Shown in pieces: positions 54,005 to 63,312 of a DNA stretch of 64,000 nucleotides (position 1 is its first letter; each line of letters starts with the position of its first letter). Location: contig NZ_JAKLOY010000001.1 of assembly GCF_023652955.1 (NCBI RefSeq), forward strand, positions 682,001 to 746,000, written 5' to 3'. The position numbers and the translations under genes are program-made. The notes below the pieces were generated by a model that saw only the letters and a list, made by a program, of their open reading frames with translations, did no database searches and had not been told where the DNA came from. Source of the stretch: Geomonas sp. Red32. Its GTDB lineage: Bacteria; Desulfobacterota; Desulfuromonadia; Geobacterales; Geobacteraceae.

Positions 54005-54358
54005 CTAGCGGAAGGCGGTGCAGTAGCCCCACCAGGTGCCGCCGCCTACCACCACGAAGAGTATTACGTGCTTGGCTATCAGCATCTTTCTCCTGGTCGC
54101 CTCGGCTTCGGGGCCGTAGAAGTTGTTCACGTAGGTGAAGCTCCGCATCCCTCCGGTGGCGAAGATGCAGACGGCGGCTCCTACCGCATTCCAGAAGAAG
54201 AAACGCTCGATGTCGGCCAAGAATCCCGCACCGGCTTTTGCCTGGATGCGATAGCCGTGTAAAAGATAAATGGCGATCAGCGCTGAGAGCCAGTAGCCGG
54301 TGGCAAAGTCATGGATGAAGCCGTTTAATACGATCAGCACTTTCTTGATGGTTTCCAC
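54005..54358 (-). CDS. Small integral membrane protein of unknown function
   Basis: A 117-residue protein with three predicted membrane helices (about 20-40, 55-75 and 92-112). The aromatic loop MRSFTYVNNFYGPEAEATRRKM lies between the second and third. The start is taken as GTG 54358, with GGAGG 10 bases upstream; a GTG at 54379 without a ribosome site is the alternative. The pattern is one I associate with conserved Geobacter proteins, but I assign no function. It is convergent with hemL. Confidence 0.65.
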   Translation of the reverse strand: METIKKVLIVLNGFIHDFATGYWLSALIAIYLLHGYRIQAKAGAGFLADIERFFFWNAVGAAVCIFATGGMRSFTYVNNFYGPEAEATRRKMLIAKHVILFVVVGGGTWWGYCTAFR

Positions 54359-54434
54359 CGGGGTGAATCCTCCCTGCACAGTATGGGCTCCCCGCGCCGC
54401 GGTTCGGCAGCAGTCGGGAGCATTAGCGTATCTA

Positions 54435-55910
54435 TTAAATATGCTCGCGCCGATTCTGCGGTGGACGCGGAGACGCCTCTTCTTCGTGGTAGTCGTCGTC
54501 GGCGTTTACGTCCCAGAGGTCGTGGCGCTCTCCCAGGATGTTGCGGGCGGCCAGTAGGCCGGTCAGCATGGAGTGATCCATGTTGTTGTAACGATGCATG
54601 CCGTTTCTGCCAATCACCTGCAGGTTCCTCACCCCGGCCAGATACTCCCGGATCACGGCCACCCGATCGAGATACCCGTCGTCGTACATCGGATAGGCTT
54701 TCGGTACCCGCACCACTACCCCTTCCCGCACCACCCCGGCGGGCACCAGGCCGGTCGCCTCCAGCTCGCGGGTGGCCAGCGCCACCAGCTCTTCGTCGGA
54801 AGCACTCCAGAGGGGATCCCCCTCGAAACAGAAGTATTCCATCCCGAGACAGCTCGTCCCCCGCTCGGGAATCAGCTCGGGGCTCCAGTTGCCGAAGTTC
54901 TGGATCCTCCCCACCTTGAGCGATTCCTCGTGAATGTAGATCCAGGTGTCGGGAAAGAGGTTCTCGCGCTCCACGATGAGCGCTACGGTCAGAAAATCGC
55001 GGTAACGCAGGGAGGAGGCGGCAGCGGCGACTTCGCCGCCGGGAGGGGGATCCAGCTCCTTCACCAGCCGGCTGAGGGGCATGGTGGAGACCAGGTGCCC
55101 CACCGGGAGAAACTCCTTCCCATCAGGGCCCTCCAGGTCGGCGCCGGCCACCCTCCCCTCTTCCACGACGATCCTTCCGACCCGCGTGTTGAAACGGACC
55201 TCGCCGCCGTGGCGGACGATCTCGCGGCAGAGGGCCTCCCACATCATTCCCGGCCCCAGTCTCGGATAGTGGAAGGCGCCGATCAGGGTGCGGACCGGTT
55301 CGCCGTCCTCGATGGTTCCCGGGCGGCGGAGCATGTTGGCCACCGCCGTCCTGAGCGACAGCCCCTGGATCCGCTGGGCGGCCCACTGGGCGCCGATCTC
55401 GCGGCAGGAGACGCCCCAGACTTTCTCGGTGTAACTGCGGAAAAAGAGCTCGAAGAGCCGGTCGCCGAAGCGGTTGGTGACCCAGTCGGCCAGGGTCTCC
55501 TCGGGACGGATTGGGGCGACCTTGCGCCTGAGGTAGCTCGCCAGGATGGCCAGGCTCTCCCCGATCCCGAGCCCCGACAGCACGTTTCCGGGCTTGAGCG
55601 GGTAGTCGAAGAAGGTATTGCGGCAGAAGATGCGCGAGGAGCGGGGACGGAGGAGGAAATCCTCCCCCAAAAGCTCGTGCCAGAGCTCCTCGACCAGGGG
55701 GTGCTTGGTGAAGAAACGGTGCCCGCCGATATCGAAGCGGTATCCCCGGTGGGTGACGGTGCGCGCGATCCCCCCCGGGAAGGATTCCTGTTCGGCTACC
55801 ACCACCTTGACCCCGTGACGGGCCAGCTCGTAGGCGGCGGTGAGCCCCGCGGGCCCTCCCCCCGCCACCAGGACGACCCCCTCGCTGTATGGCCTCTCCC
55901 CGGTGGTCAC
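54435..55910 (-). CDS. Flavin amine-oxidase-like / UGM-like oxidoreductase
   Basis: A 491-residue FAD protein. The dinucleotide fold is VLVAGGGPAGLTAAYELARHGVKVVVAEQE, followed by the GG doublet (GYRFDIGGHRFF) typical of amine-oxidase/protoporphyrinogen-oxidase and UDP-galactopyranose-mutase relatives. The C-terminus has GRNGMHRYNNMDHSMLTG, the second FAD contact. Similar proteins are common in polysaccharide and lipid clusters. The GTG start overlaps the preceding radical SAM gene stop by 4 bp (GTGA), so the two are coupled. Substrate is unknown. Confidence 0.82.
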   Translation of the reverse strand: MTTGERPYSEGVVLVAGGGPAGLTAAYELARHGVKVVVAEQESFPGGIARTVTHRGYRFDIGGHRFFTKHPLVEELWHELLGEDFLLRPRSSRIFCRNTFFDYPLKPGNVLSGLGIGESLAILASYLRRKVAPIRPEETLADWVTNRFGDRLFELFFRSYTEKVWGVSCREIGAQWAAQRIQGLSLRTAVANMLRRPGTIEDGEPVRTLIGAFHYPRLGPGMMWEALCREIVRHGGEVRFNTRVGRIVVEEGRVAGADLEGPDGKEFLPVGHLVSTMPLSRLVKELDPPPGGEVAAAASSLRYRDFLTVALIVERENLFPDTWIYIHEESLKVGRIQNFGNWSPELIPERGTSCLGMEYFCFEGDPLWSASDEELVALATRELEATGLVPAGVVREGVVVRVPKAYPMYDDGYLDRVAVIREYLAGVRNLQVIGRNGMHRYNNMDHSMLTGLLAARNILGERHDLWDVNADDDYHEEEASPRPPQNRREHI

Positions 55911-56953
55911 GGGCGGTCCCTCCAGCCGGGGCGGCGGACCCGCAGCGACTCCCTCAGGAAGTCCAGGGGGTGCTCGGCGGTGAGCGTCAGGTTATAGCTG
56001 CAGGTGTAGCAGCAGGGGGAGAATTCGGCACAGTGCCGGATGCTATCCTGGCAGCCGGCCACCTTCGCCCACCCCTCGCGGACCCCTTCCCGGCGCAGGT
56101 CGGCCACCGGCGGGAGATCGACGCAGGGAGCGAGGCGGCCGTCGGTATGGAGATCGGCGAAGAGACGGCCGGCGCCGCATGCTCCCATCTGCCCTCCCGT
56201 GAGATAGTGGGCGGCCTTTTCGTAAAAACCGCTGTACTCCCAAAGGGGAGCCCCTTCCCGGCGCAGGCGGGCGAGCGTGCGGAAGAGTTCGGCCATCTCC
56301 CGGCGCTCCCCGTCGCTGGCGGCATACTGCCGATGGTCGCCGCGATGGGAAAAGCCTCCTCCCTGGGCGACCGGGAAGACCGAGAGGTAGAATCCCCGTG
56401 CGCGGGCGAAGTCGAGCAGCGTCAGGGTCTCGCGGAAGTTCAGGCGGGAGAGGGTCATGTTGAGCTTGACCGGCTGGGGGGGGGGCGAGGTGGACAGGAG
56501 GTCGAGGGCCGCCAGCACCTCGGGGAGGAGGTCGCGTCCCCTGAGCTGCCGGTAAAGCTGCCGGTCGAGGGTATCGAGGCTCACCGCCAGCTGCAAGAGG
56601 CCGCGGAGGCCGCCGAAACCGGCCAGGTGGGAGGCGTTGAAGACGGTCCCGTTGGTCGTGGTGGTATAGAGAAAGCCGAGGCGGTCGAGGAGGTGGAAGA
56701 TCTCGAAGAGGTCGGGACGCAGAAACGGCTCCCCGCCGGAGACCTCGACCACCAGGAACCCGAAGGACTTGAGATCCCCCAGGATCCGCTCGATCTCGGA
56801 GAGCGGGAGCTCCTCGGCCGGGGTACACCAGACCGAGCACATCGGGCAGGCCTCGTTGCAGCGGTTGGAGACGTTGAAGCTCAGGAAGGTCGGCTTTTGC
56901 CGCCGCATCCGCCAGGCCACCCGGAGCGCGGCGAGCGGGAGAGGGAGCCTCAT
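55907..56953 (-). CDS. Radical SAM protein
   Basis: A 348-residue enzyme. The SAM-cluster motif is CNEACPMC (near residue 32), followed by the GGEP motif in EVSGGEPFLRPDL. A C-terminal cysteine group (MGACGAGR, CVDLPP, CAEFSPCCYTCSYN) looks like a SPASM/twitch auxiliary-cluster region. It could modify a peptide or small molecule. It is coupled with the flavoprotein gene and lies 113 bp after a second radical SAM gene, so the three may form one pathway. The product is unknown. Confidence 0.85.
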   Translation of the reverse strand: MRLPLPLAALRVAWRMRRQKPTFLSFNVSNRCNEACPMCSVWCTPAEELPLSEIERILGDLKSFGFLVVEVSGGEPFLRPDLFEIFHLLDRLGFLYTTTTNGTVFNASHLAGFGGLRGLLQLAVSLDTLDRQLYRQLRGRDLLPEVLAALDLLSTSPPPQPVKLNMTLSRLNFRETLTLLDFARARGFYLSVFPVAQGGGFSHRGDHRQYAASDGERREMAELFRTLARLRREGAPLWEYSGFYEKAAHYLTGGQMGACGAGRLFADLHTDGRLAPCVDLPPVADLRREGVREGWAKVAGCQDSIRHCAEFSPCCYTCSYNLTLTAEHPLDFLRESLRVRRPGWRDRP

Positions 56954-57066
56954 GGACGCCCCCCCTTCCCTGCCGCACCGCCAAAACGGCCAGGGGAACA
57001 GGATGGAGATGCCGCCGCGGCGCCGGTCTTTGCGGGGAAGGAGACGGTCACGTCGGGGGCACCGGG

Positions 57067-58599
57067 CTACGGGATGGGGGCGACGACGGCGTGATGGTCG
57101 ACGTTCGCTTGGGCCCTGCGGGCCGCGTGGCGCCCGTTGACCGCCCGCATGAGCTGCACCACCTCCTCGGGCATCCGCGCTCCCCCTTCCTTCATGGCGC
57201 TCTTCATCTGCCCCGCCAGGTAGGAGTGGTTGATGAGGAGATCGAGCACCGAGAGCATGAACTCCTGCTTCCAGGGGGAGAGCTCGTGGAGGTGCTGGAA
57301 CTTGTGCATGAAGAACTTCTGCGACGCCTTGCCGAGCTCCTTCTCGAGCTCCTCGAGGGTCATGTTCTTCGGCTTCACCACCGGCTCCACCAGGTTGTAC
57401 TTACGGTAATCCTTGGTGGCGACGTACGGCTCCAGCTCGCTGTAGAGCTCGGCGTACGGCCAGGGGGCGATGGCGAGGAAGAAACCCATGTCCGGGTTGT
57501 ACTGCTTGGCGAGCTCCACGGTGGCGGCGATGGACTCCGGGGTGTCGTCCGGCATCCCGAGCACGAAGGAGGTCTCGGAGACGATGTCGGCGGCGTTGAT
57601 GATGTCGATCGCCTTCTTGGACTGGGCGACCTTGGTGTTCTTGTTGAAGAGGTCCAAGGTGGCCTGGTCCCCGGCCTCCACGCCGACGTAGATGTGCTCC
57701 ACACCGGCCTCGCGGTAGCGGTGCATGATGTCCTCGTCCCGCAGGATGTCGTCCACCCGGGTCTCCATCAGGAGTTTCACGCCGACCTTGCGCTCGATCA
57801 TCAGGTCGAGGATCCTCACCCAGCGGTCGCGGTCCAGGGTCGGGATCTCGTCGGAGAGCATGGCGACCTCGACGCCGAAGCGGTCGCGGAGCAGCTCCAG
57901 CTCGGCCACGAAGTTTTCCGGGCTCCTCGCCCGCCAGGACTGGGCCCAGAAGAGCTGCTGGGAGCAGAAGGAGCACTTCTCCATGCAGCCGCGGGAGGAG
58001 GAGACGATGGCCAGCCGGGCGTTGTTCTTCGCGCGGTAGGAGTAGATCGGCCACTCGACCAGGTCCCACGCGGTGGGAAGCGCATCGAGGTCCTGGATGT
58101 AGGGGGCCTTGGGGGTGACCACCACCTTGCCGTCGCGCCAAAAGGCGAGCCCGTTCACGGCCGCGGGGTCGCCGCCGGAGTTAAGGCAGCCGATGAGCGC
58201 CGGGAGGGTCGCCTCCCCTTCCCCCCGCACGATGAAGTCGACCGTATCGTGTTCCTCTTCGAGGATCTCCTGGTAGCAGAAGGTGGCGTGGACGTTGCCG
58301 TGGACGGTGACGACATCGGGGTTGATCTCCTTGGCCAGCGCGGTCAGCTGCAGGGCATGGGCGATGGAGGCGGTGAAGGAGGTGGTGGCGACCAGGTCCG
58401 GTTTGAACGCGCGGATGCGGGCCTCGATGTCGGGCCACTTGTGCCAAAGCGACATGGCGTCGTAGTAATCGACCTCGTAACCGGCCGCGCGGAGCGCTCC
58501 GGCGATGTAGACGAACCCTACGTTGAGCCAGGTGCCGGCCGATTCGACGACACCCGAGTGGTAGGGAGGAGTGATGAGTGCAACTCGCTTGATATTCAT
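57067..58599 (-). CDS. B12-binding-domain radical SAM enzyme (BchE/HpnJ-like)
   Basis: A 510-residue enzyme. Residues 1-150 form a cobalamin-binding-like Rossmann domain (LITPPYHSG, LNVGFVYIAGALRAAGYEV). Residues 195-420 form the radical SAM core with CMEKCSFC and VEHIYVGVEAGDQATLDLF. The last 90 residues are helical. Class B methyltransferases, BchE and hopanoid-modifying enzymes share this architecture. There is no DxHxxG in the N-terminal domain, so base-off cobalamin binding is possible but not certain. GGAGCTGTC precedes the ATG. The substrate cannot be assigned. Confidence 0.85.
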   Translation of the reverse strand: MNIKRVALITPPYHSGVVESAGTWLNVGFVYIAGALRAAGYEVDYYDAMSLWHKWPDIEARIRAFKPDLVATTSFTASIAHALQLTALAKEINPDVVTVHGNVHATFCYQEILEEEHDTVDFIVRGEGEATLPALIGCLNSGGDPAAVNGLAFWRDGKVVVTPKAPYIQDLDALPTAWDLVEWPIYSYRAKNNARLAIVSSSRGCMEKCSFCSQQLFWAQSWRARSPENFVAELELLRDRFGVEVAMLSDEIPTLDRDRWVRILDLMIERKVGVKLLMETRVDDILRDEDIMHRYREAGVEHIYVGVEAGDQATLDLFNKNTKVAQSKKAIDIINAADIVSETSFVLGMPDDTPESIAATVELAKQYNPDMGFFLAIAPWPYAELYSELEPYVATKDYRKYNLVEPVVKPKNMTLEELEKELGKASQKFFMHKFQHLHELSPWKQEFMLSVLDLLINHSYLAGQMKSAMKEGGARMPEEVVQLMRAVNGRHAARRAQANVDHHAVVAPIP

Positions 58600-58771
58600 G
58601 ACAGCTCCAGGTCTAGATCGTCAAACATGCAGCAGGAAATACGGATGGAAAACTCCCTGCCAATTTACCCTTTCGGGTACGGTATTGTCAGTAAAAAAAG
58701 TTATAAATTCCAGGCATTTGGTAATATTATTTCAACAAAACCAAGAGTGTCAGCTAATGTAATCCGGACGG

Positions 58772-61069
58772 TCAGGCCGCATCCCGCCGAGGGGAAGACG
58801 GCGAGAGCCGGCCGAGCAGGAAAATCCCCGCCACGAGCAGCACGCCCCCCGCCAAAGAGAGGAGTTTCCCTACCCGGAGCTCGTCCGGGCGGTACTCCAT
58901 GACCAGGGTGTGCTTTCCGGCGGGCCACACCACCGCCCTCACCAGCGCATCGGCGGCGAGGATGGGAACCTCCCTGCCGTCGATGGCCGCGCGCCAGCCG
59001 GGCCAGAAAGCGTCGTTGATCACCATGGTGGCGCCGGCGGCCGCCTCTCCGGCGACCTCGATCCTTTCCGCGCGCCGCGACAGCGAGAGGACGGCGCCGG
59101 GAGCAACCGGGAGGATCGCGCCGGTCTCCACGATGGCTTCCCGTCCGCCGCGCCGGGTCTCGTCCACCAGCGCCGCGCGCGCCTGTTCGTCATCCGCCAC
59201 CGGGATCACGGCCTTGGCGAAGCCAGCCCAAGGGCGGTGCAGGATCGACCAGATCTCCATGCCGTTACGCGGGTCGGTCTGCTGCAGGGTGCCGGTCGCG
59301 GTCATCGGCCGCAGCAGGTTTTGGTCCGCGCCCCCCCGCGGCAGTACCAGGTGGGTAACGGCAAAACGCGGTGCCGCCAGGGCGAGCTCCGGCCCCAGGG
59401 CATCGTTGAGACGGAACCAGCGGATCGGGAAGAGCCCGGTGTCGACCGAGAGGTTGTCGATACGGTACCTGGCGTTGGCGTTGGCGGCCATGCTGGTGAG
59501 GACCCCGTAGTCGAGCTCGTCGATGGCGTCCCAACCCTGCCGCGGAGCGTGTTGCGGCACACCGCCCGCGTTGAAGACCCGCAGCCCCGGGGATGGTGCC
59601 TCGATGGCGGGAGGGGCAGCATTCACCCTCGCCTCGGGCCGTCCCGGCCGTAGCGCGTATCCCGATGCCGCACAGCAGGCGACCCAGACGGTGGCAGCGA
59701 GGCCGATGCGGCAGGCGGCGCTTCTTCCTCGCATGGCGGCCAAAGAGCAGGCGGCAACGGCCACCCCGGCCAGCAGGGCGTGGGGAGCGCCGTGGGCCAG
59801 GTGCGAGGCCACCGCCGGGTCAAGCCTCCCCGGGAGTGCCTTGGCCGCCAGCCAGGCAGCCAAGGCTACCGAAGCGGTCACGGCTCCGGCAAGGGCATAA
59901 CGTCTCGCCACCTTGCGGTCCCCGGCCACCCGGTCCGCCCCCAGGGCGGCAAGGAGGGCCAGGAAGGCGAGCACCACCGGGAGGTACTTCTCCCCGTAGC
60001 GGAACCCCTTGAAGACCGGCACCAGGTCCTGGATCGCGCGGGCACCGAGGTAGCGCCCCATGGCAAGCCAGAGGGCCACCGCCGCCAGGAGCGCCGCCAC
60101 CCGTCCGCTCCTCGAACTGCGTATCCCGGACACGGCCAGGAGAAGGGTCCCCGCCCCCACGAAGACGCTCTCCGCGAAAGGGACGTTGAACCAGGTGGGA
60201 TTACCGAGGCTCATGTAAACCGGCGCCGTTTGCGGGCCGTCCTGGGGCCACCAGAAAAAGCCGGGAGAGACCAGCTCCACGAGCCGCCACGGGGCGAGAT
60301 CCCACTGGCGTACGTCGTAGTCCGGGAGCGGGAGCGCCCGGTTGGTCAACTGCAGAAAGCTCCAGGAGGGGGCGAGTTGCACCCCCGCCAGCAGTGCTCC
60401 CACCACGGCTCCCCCGCAGGCCACCGCCAGACCGCGGCGGCCGCCACCCTCGGCCGCCAGCGCGAGACCGGCGGCGGTGGCAACCGCGAGCATCTGGATG
60501 TCCCCCGAAAAGGCCGCCGAGGCTACCGCGAAGGCGGCCAGGGCGAAGCTCCCGGCCCCCGGCCTGGTCCCGCAGAGGCGGAAGGCGGCCAGCACCCAGG
60601 GGACGGTCGCGGCACCCGCCAGGAAGACGAGGTTGCCGGTCATGGAGAGGGGGTACCCGGCCAGTCCGTAGGCGAACCCTGCCAAAACGGAGGAGCTCCG
60701 GGAAGCGCCGAAGACCGCGGCGAGCAACCCCGCCCCCAAACCGGCGCAGAGCGCGTAACCGCCCATGAGCGGATCGAGTCCGTCGCCGGGGAAGAGGAAG
60801 GCAGCGGCAACGGAGACCGGGTGCAGCACGCCGTGGATGGTTTCCCCCAAGAAGGGCATCCCGGTGGCACAGTACGGGTTCCAAAGCGGCAGCGATCCGG
60901 AGCGGAGGGCCTCACCGGCCAGCCTGCGTAACGGCGCGTAGACACCGGCGCTGTCGCGCTGGACGAGGGTCATCCCCCTGGCCCAGACCCAGACGAGCGG
61001 GGTGAGGGTGCCCAGGGCGGCTACCAGGGCCGCCGGTCCCCAACTCCGCAGCCATCCGCCCCCTCTCAT
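58772..61069 (-). CDS. YfhO-like membrane glycosyltransferase
   Basis: A 765-residue protein with about 12 membrane helices and a C-terminal soluble part. SGSLPLWNPYCATGMPFLGETIHGVLHPVS resembles the first periplasmic loop of YfhO/PMT-type proteins, and the tail NDAFWPGWRAAIDGREV and LVMEYRPDELRVGKLLSL are typical YfhO endings. The family is thought to transfer sugars from polyprenyl phosphate to lipids or wall polymers. The ATG at 61069 with GGGAGAAC is preferred over one at 61096. The nearby glycosyltransferase at 62626 could supply the donor lipid-sugar. Confidence 0.82.
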   Translation of the reverse strand: MRGGGWLRSWGPAALVAALGTLTPLVWVWARGMTLVQRDSAGVYAPLRRLAGEALRSGSLPLWNPYCATGMPFLGETIHGVLHPVSVAAAFLFPGDGLDPLMGGYALCAGLGAGLLAAVFGASRSSSVLAGFAYGLAGYPLSMTGNLVFLAGAATVPWVLAAFRLCGTRPGAGSFALAAFAVASAAFSGDIQMLAVATAAGLALAAEGGGRRGLAVACGGAVVGALLAGVQLAPSWSFLQLTNRALPLPDYDVRQWDLAPWRLVELVSPGFFWWPQDGPQTAPVYMSLGNPTWFNVPFAESVFVGAGTLLLAVSGIRSSRSGRVAALLAAVALWLAMGRYLGARAIQDLVPVFKGFRYGEKYLPVVLAFLALLAALGADRVAGDRKVARRYALAGAVTASVALAAWLAAKALPGRLDPAVASHLAHGAPHALLAGVAVAACSLAAMRGRSAACRIGLAATVWVACCAASGYALRPGRPEARVNAAPPAIEAPSPGLRVFNAGGVPQHAPRQGWDAIDELDYGVLTSMAANANARYRIDNLSVDTGLFPIRWFRLNDALGPELALAAPRFAVTHLVLPRGGADQNLLRPMTATGTLQQTDPRNGMEIWSILHRPWAGFAKAVIPVADDEQARAALVDETRRGGREAIVETGAILPVAPGAVLSLSRRAERIEVAGEAAAGATMVINDAFWPGWRAAIDGREVPILAADALVRAVVWPAGKHTLVMEYRPDELRVGKLLSLAGGVLLVAGIFLLGRLSPSSPRRDAA

Positions 61070-61099
61070 CGCGTTCTCCCCGCCCCTTCCCGCCACCGG

Positions 61100-61633
61100 T
61101 CAGCGGCCACGCGGCTGGTCGAAGGTCGCCGCCGCCTCGGTCACCAGCCAGCGCCCATCCTTCACCTCGAGGGTGTAGGCGACGTGGTAGACGAAATCCT
61201 TGACCTCGCCGGTCTTCACCCCGGTCTTGATGTCCAGGTAGGCAAAGTCCCAGGTCTCGTCGGTTTTCACCAGGCAGCGGGTGGGCGCGGTGAAATCGAT
61301 GCTCCGGTAGTCGATCTTTTTGAGACGGGAGTCCATGCGCGCCTTCCCCTCCCCAAGGGCCGCCATGTGCGAGTAGGCCTTCTCGGCCAACTGGACCGAC
61401 GCGGCCTCCTGCACCGGGTTCATGTTGAGGTTCCGGTACCCGTCGCTCAAGAGCTGGTTGTAGCGCTCCACCACCTTTCGGATCAGCGCCGGGTCCTGGG
61501 GAGGAGCCGGGGCCGCGGCTGCAGCCGGGGCGGAGGGAGCGGGGGCGGGACGGGACTCTTTCTCGCGGCAGCCGGTGAAGAGGAACAGGGAGAGCGCGGC
61601 CCCTGCGGCGGCCATAGCCCATACGGCGCTCAT
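61100..61633 (-). CDS. Lipoprotein of unknown function
   Basis: A 177-residue protein from the ATG at 61633. A hydrophobic signal ends in a lipobox (FTGC), an Ala/Pro linker follows, and a compact alpha/beta domain runs from about residue 50 to the end. The domain (ERYNQLLSDGYRNLNMNPVQEAASVQLAEKAYSHMA, then LVKTDETWDFAYLDIKTG) resembles NTF2/SnoaL-like folds, but I make no family claim. The open frame starting at 61690 overlaps the ccsA gene and would hide the signal. It lies 37 bp after ccsA and is probably co-transcribed. Confidence 0.75.
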   Translation of the reverse strand: MSAVWAMAAAGAALSLFLFTGCREKESRPAPAPSAPAAAAAPAPPQDPALIRKVVERYNQLLSDGYRNLNMNPVQEAASVQLAEKAYSHMAALGEGKARMDSRLKKIDYRSIDFTAPTRCLVKTDETWDFAYLDIKTGVKTGEVKDFVYHVAYTLEVKDGRWLVTEAAATFDQPRGR

Positions 61634-61670
61634 CCCCCGGCGTCCCCTGCCCCGGACGGTTCCCTGTCTG

Positions 61671-62501
61671 CTACTTGAAGTATTCGGCATGGATCGAAGA
61701 CTCGAATAATGGGGTGAAGAACAGCGAAACCAGGGTCAGCACGAAGCAGACCACGAAGAGCCAGGCGGCGCGCTCCCCCTGCCAGGCGAAGAATCGCCGC
61801 AGGTGAAGGTAGATGCCGAACATCGCCCAGGTGACCAGCGACCAGGTCTGCACGGGATCCCAGTTCCAGAAGATCCCCCAGGACTGGTGGGCCCAGATGG
61901 ATCCGGCCAGCATCCCGATGGCCCAGAAGGTGAAGCCGAACCCGGCGAAGCGGTAGGCGTAGATGTCGATGCCGGGGAGGTCGGGGAGCTTGCGGGCCAG
62001 CCCGGCCAGGCGCCCCCGCCGGATCATCAGGAAGAAGATGGAGAAGGCGAAGGCGATGATGATGGCCGAGAAGGCGATCTTGTAGAAAATGATGTGGAGC
62101 ACCAGCCAGACGCTGCGGAAGGTGGGGGGGAGGCTTTTCATCTCCGGGTTGAAGAAGAGGCCGAGCGCCACCAGGATGAACGACGCGGGGATCACCACCA
62201 CCCCGGCGGTCTTCAGCCGCGGATAGGGGATGATGAAGAGCAGGAAGGCCACCAGCAGCACCCAAGCATTGGAGGAGAGGACCTCGAAGCGGTCGATGTA
62301 GGGACCGTGCCCCACCATGCGCCACCAGATTCCCAGCCCTATCCCGTGAAGCACGAGCCCCGGGAAGAGCGCCCAAAGCCCACGTTTTGCCATGGCCGGC
62401 CGGTCGAAGTACTGGCCGTAGATGAACAGGATGGAAGCTACTACATAGACGATGACGGCACCCCAATGGAATCCCGTAACCAGTGCAAATGAACCTTTCA
62501 T
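61671..62501 (-). CDS. ccsA: Cytochrome c biogenesis protein CcsA (system II)
   Basis: A 276-residue membrane protein with about eight helices. The haem-handling tryptophan-rich loop WAHQSWGIFWNWDPVQTWSLVTW is the WWD motif, flanked by conserved histidines (VLHIIFYK and YLHLRR). CcsA and ResB together deliver haem and ligate it to CXXCH apocytochromes on the outer face of the membrane. The ResB gene lies 0.8 kb upstream. This locus serves the cytochromes elsewhere in the window. The length is at the short end of the family. The 124-bp gap upstream has no gene. Confidence 0.92.
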   Translation of the reverse strand: MKGSFALVTGFHWGAVIVYVVASILFIYGQYFDRPAMAKRGLWALFPGLVLHGIGLGIWWRMVGHGPYIDRFEVLSSNAWVLLVAFLLFIIPYPRLKTAGVVVIPASFILVALGLFFNPEMKSLPPTFRSVWLVLHIIFYKIAFSAIIIAFAFSIFFLMIRRGRLAGLARKLPDLPGIDIYAYRFAGFGFTFWAIGMLAGSIWAHQSWGIFWNWDPVQTWSLVTWAMFGIYLHLRRFFAWQGERAAWLFVVCFVLTLVSLFFTPLFESSIHAEYFK

Positions 62502-62625
62502 AATTCTCCTGAAGAAGAGACAGTATCTGAGCGCGGCATTCAGGCAGGCGCATGCCGGTGGGAAGGCATCGCGTGGCCAGCCACTGTCACGGGGACAGGG
62601 TCAGCCGGTACCGTAGCATATGCAC

Positions 62626-63312
62626 TCAGTTGAATACATTATACTTCACAATGCATCGAAGCGCTGAAACTCCGTCCTTCCAGCCGATCTTCTTACCCTC
62701 GCTGTAGGTCCTTCCCGAGTATGAGATACCCACCTCGTAGATTCTGAGCCTGAGCCTCGCCACCTTGGCGGTGAACTCGGGCTCGAAGCCGAAGCGGTTT
62801 TCCTTGAGAGTAATCCGGCCGAGAATCTCGCTGCGGAAAGCCTTGTAACAGGTCTCCATGTCGGTCAGGTTCAGGTTGGTGAAGAGGTTGGAGATAAGCG
62901 TCAGCAGCGTGTTCCCCACCATGTGCCAGAAATAGAGCACCCGGCGGTAATCGCCGGTCACGAAGCGGGAGCCGAAGACCACGTCGGCCTTCCCCTCCAG
63001 GATCGGCTGCAGCAGCTTGCGATACTGGCGCGGGTCGTACTCGAGGTCGCCATCCTGCACGAGGACCACGTCTCCCGTGACCATGGCGAACCCGGTCCTA
63101 AGCGCCGCCCCCTTGCCGAGGTTACGGGGGTGATAGGCGACCCGGAGATCGTCCCCAGCGGCCGCTTCCAGAAGCTCTCTGGTGCCGTCGGTGGAGCAGT
63201 CGTCCACCACCACGATCTCCTTGGGGATCTCCACCGCCCGGACCAGCTCGATGAGCTTCAGGATGGTCTCCCGCTCGTTGTAGACCGGTATCACCACCGA
63301 CAAGAGCCTCAC
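62626..63312 (-). CDS. Family 2 glycosyltransferase (dolichyl-phosphate mannose synthase-like)
   Basis: A 228-residue GT-A enzyme. [41 protein letters not shown] (metal-binding DGD) and [10 protein letters not shown] are the family landmarks. There is no C-terminal membrane segment. The GTG at 63312 has GAGGAGGG upstream and overlaps the resB stop by 4 bp; the open frame further upstream is only an antisense-like extension. It probably makes a polyprenyl-phosphate sugar for a transferase such as the YfhO-like protein. Its place between resB and ccsA is unusual. Confidence 0.9.
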   Translation of the reverse strand: MRLLSVVIPVYNERETILKLIELVRAVEIPKEIVVVDDCSTDGTRELLEAAAGDDLRVAYHPRNLGKGAALRTGFAMVTGDVVLVQDGDLEYDPRQYRKLLQPILEGKADVVFGSRFVTGDYRRVLYFWHMVGNTLLTLISNLFTNLNLTDMETCYKAFRSEILGRITLKENRFGFEPEFTAKVARLRLRIYEVGISYSGRTYSEGKKIGWKDGVSALRCIVKYNVFN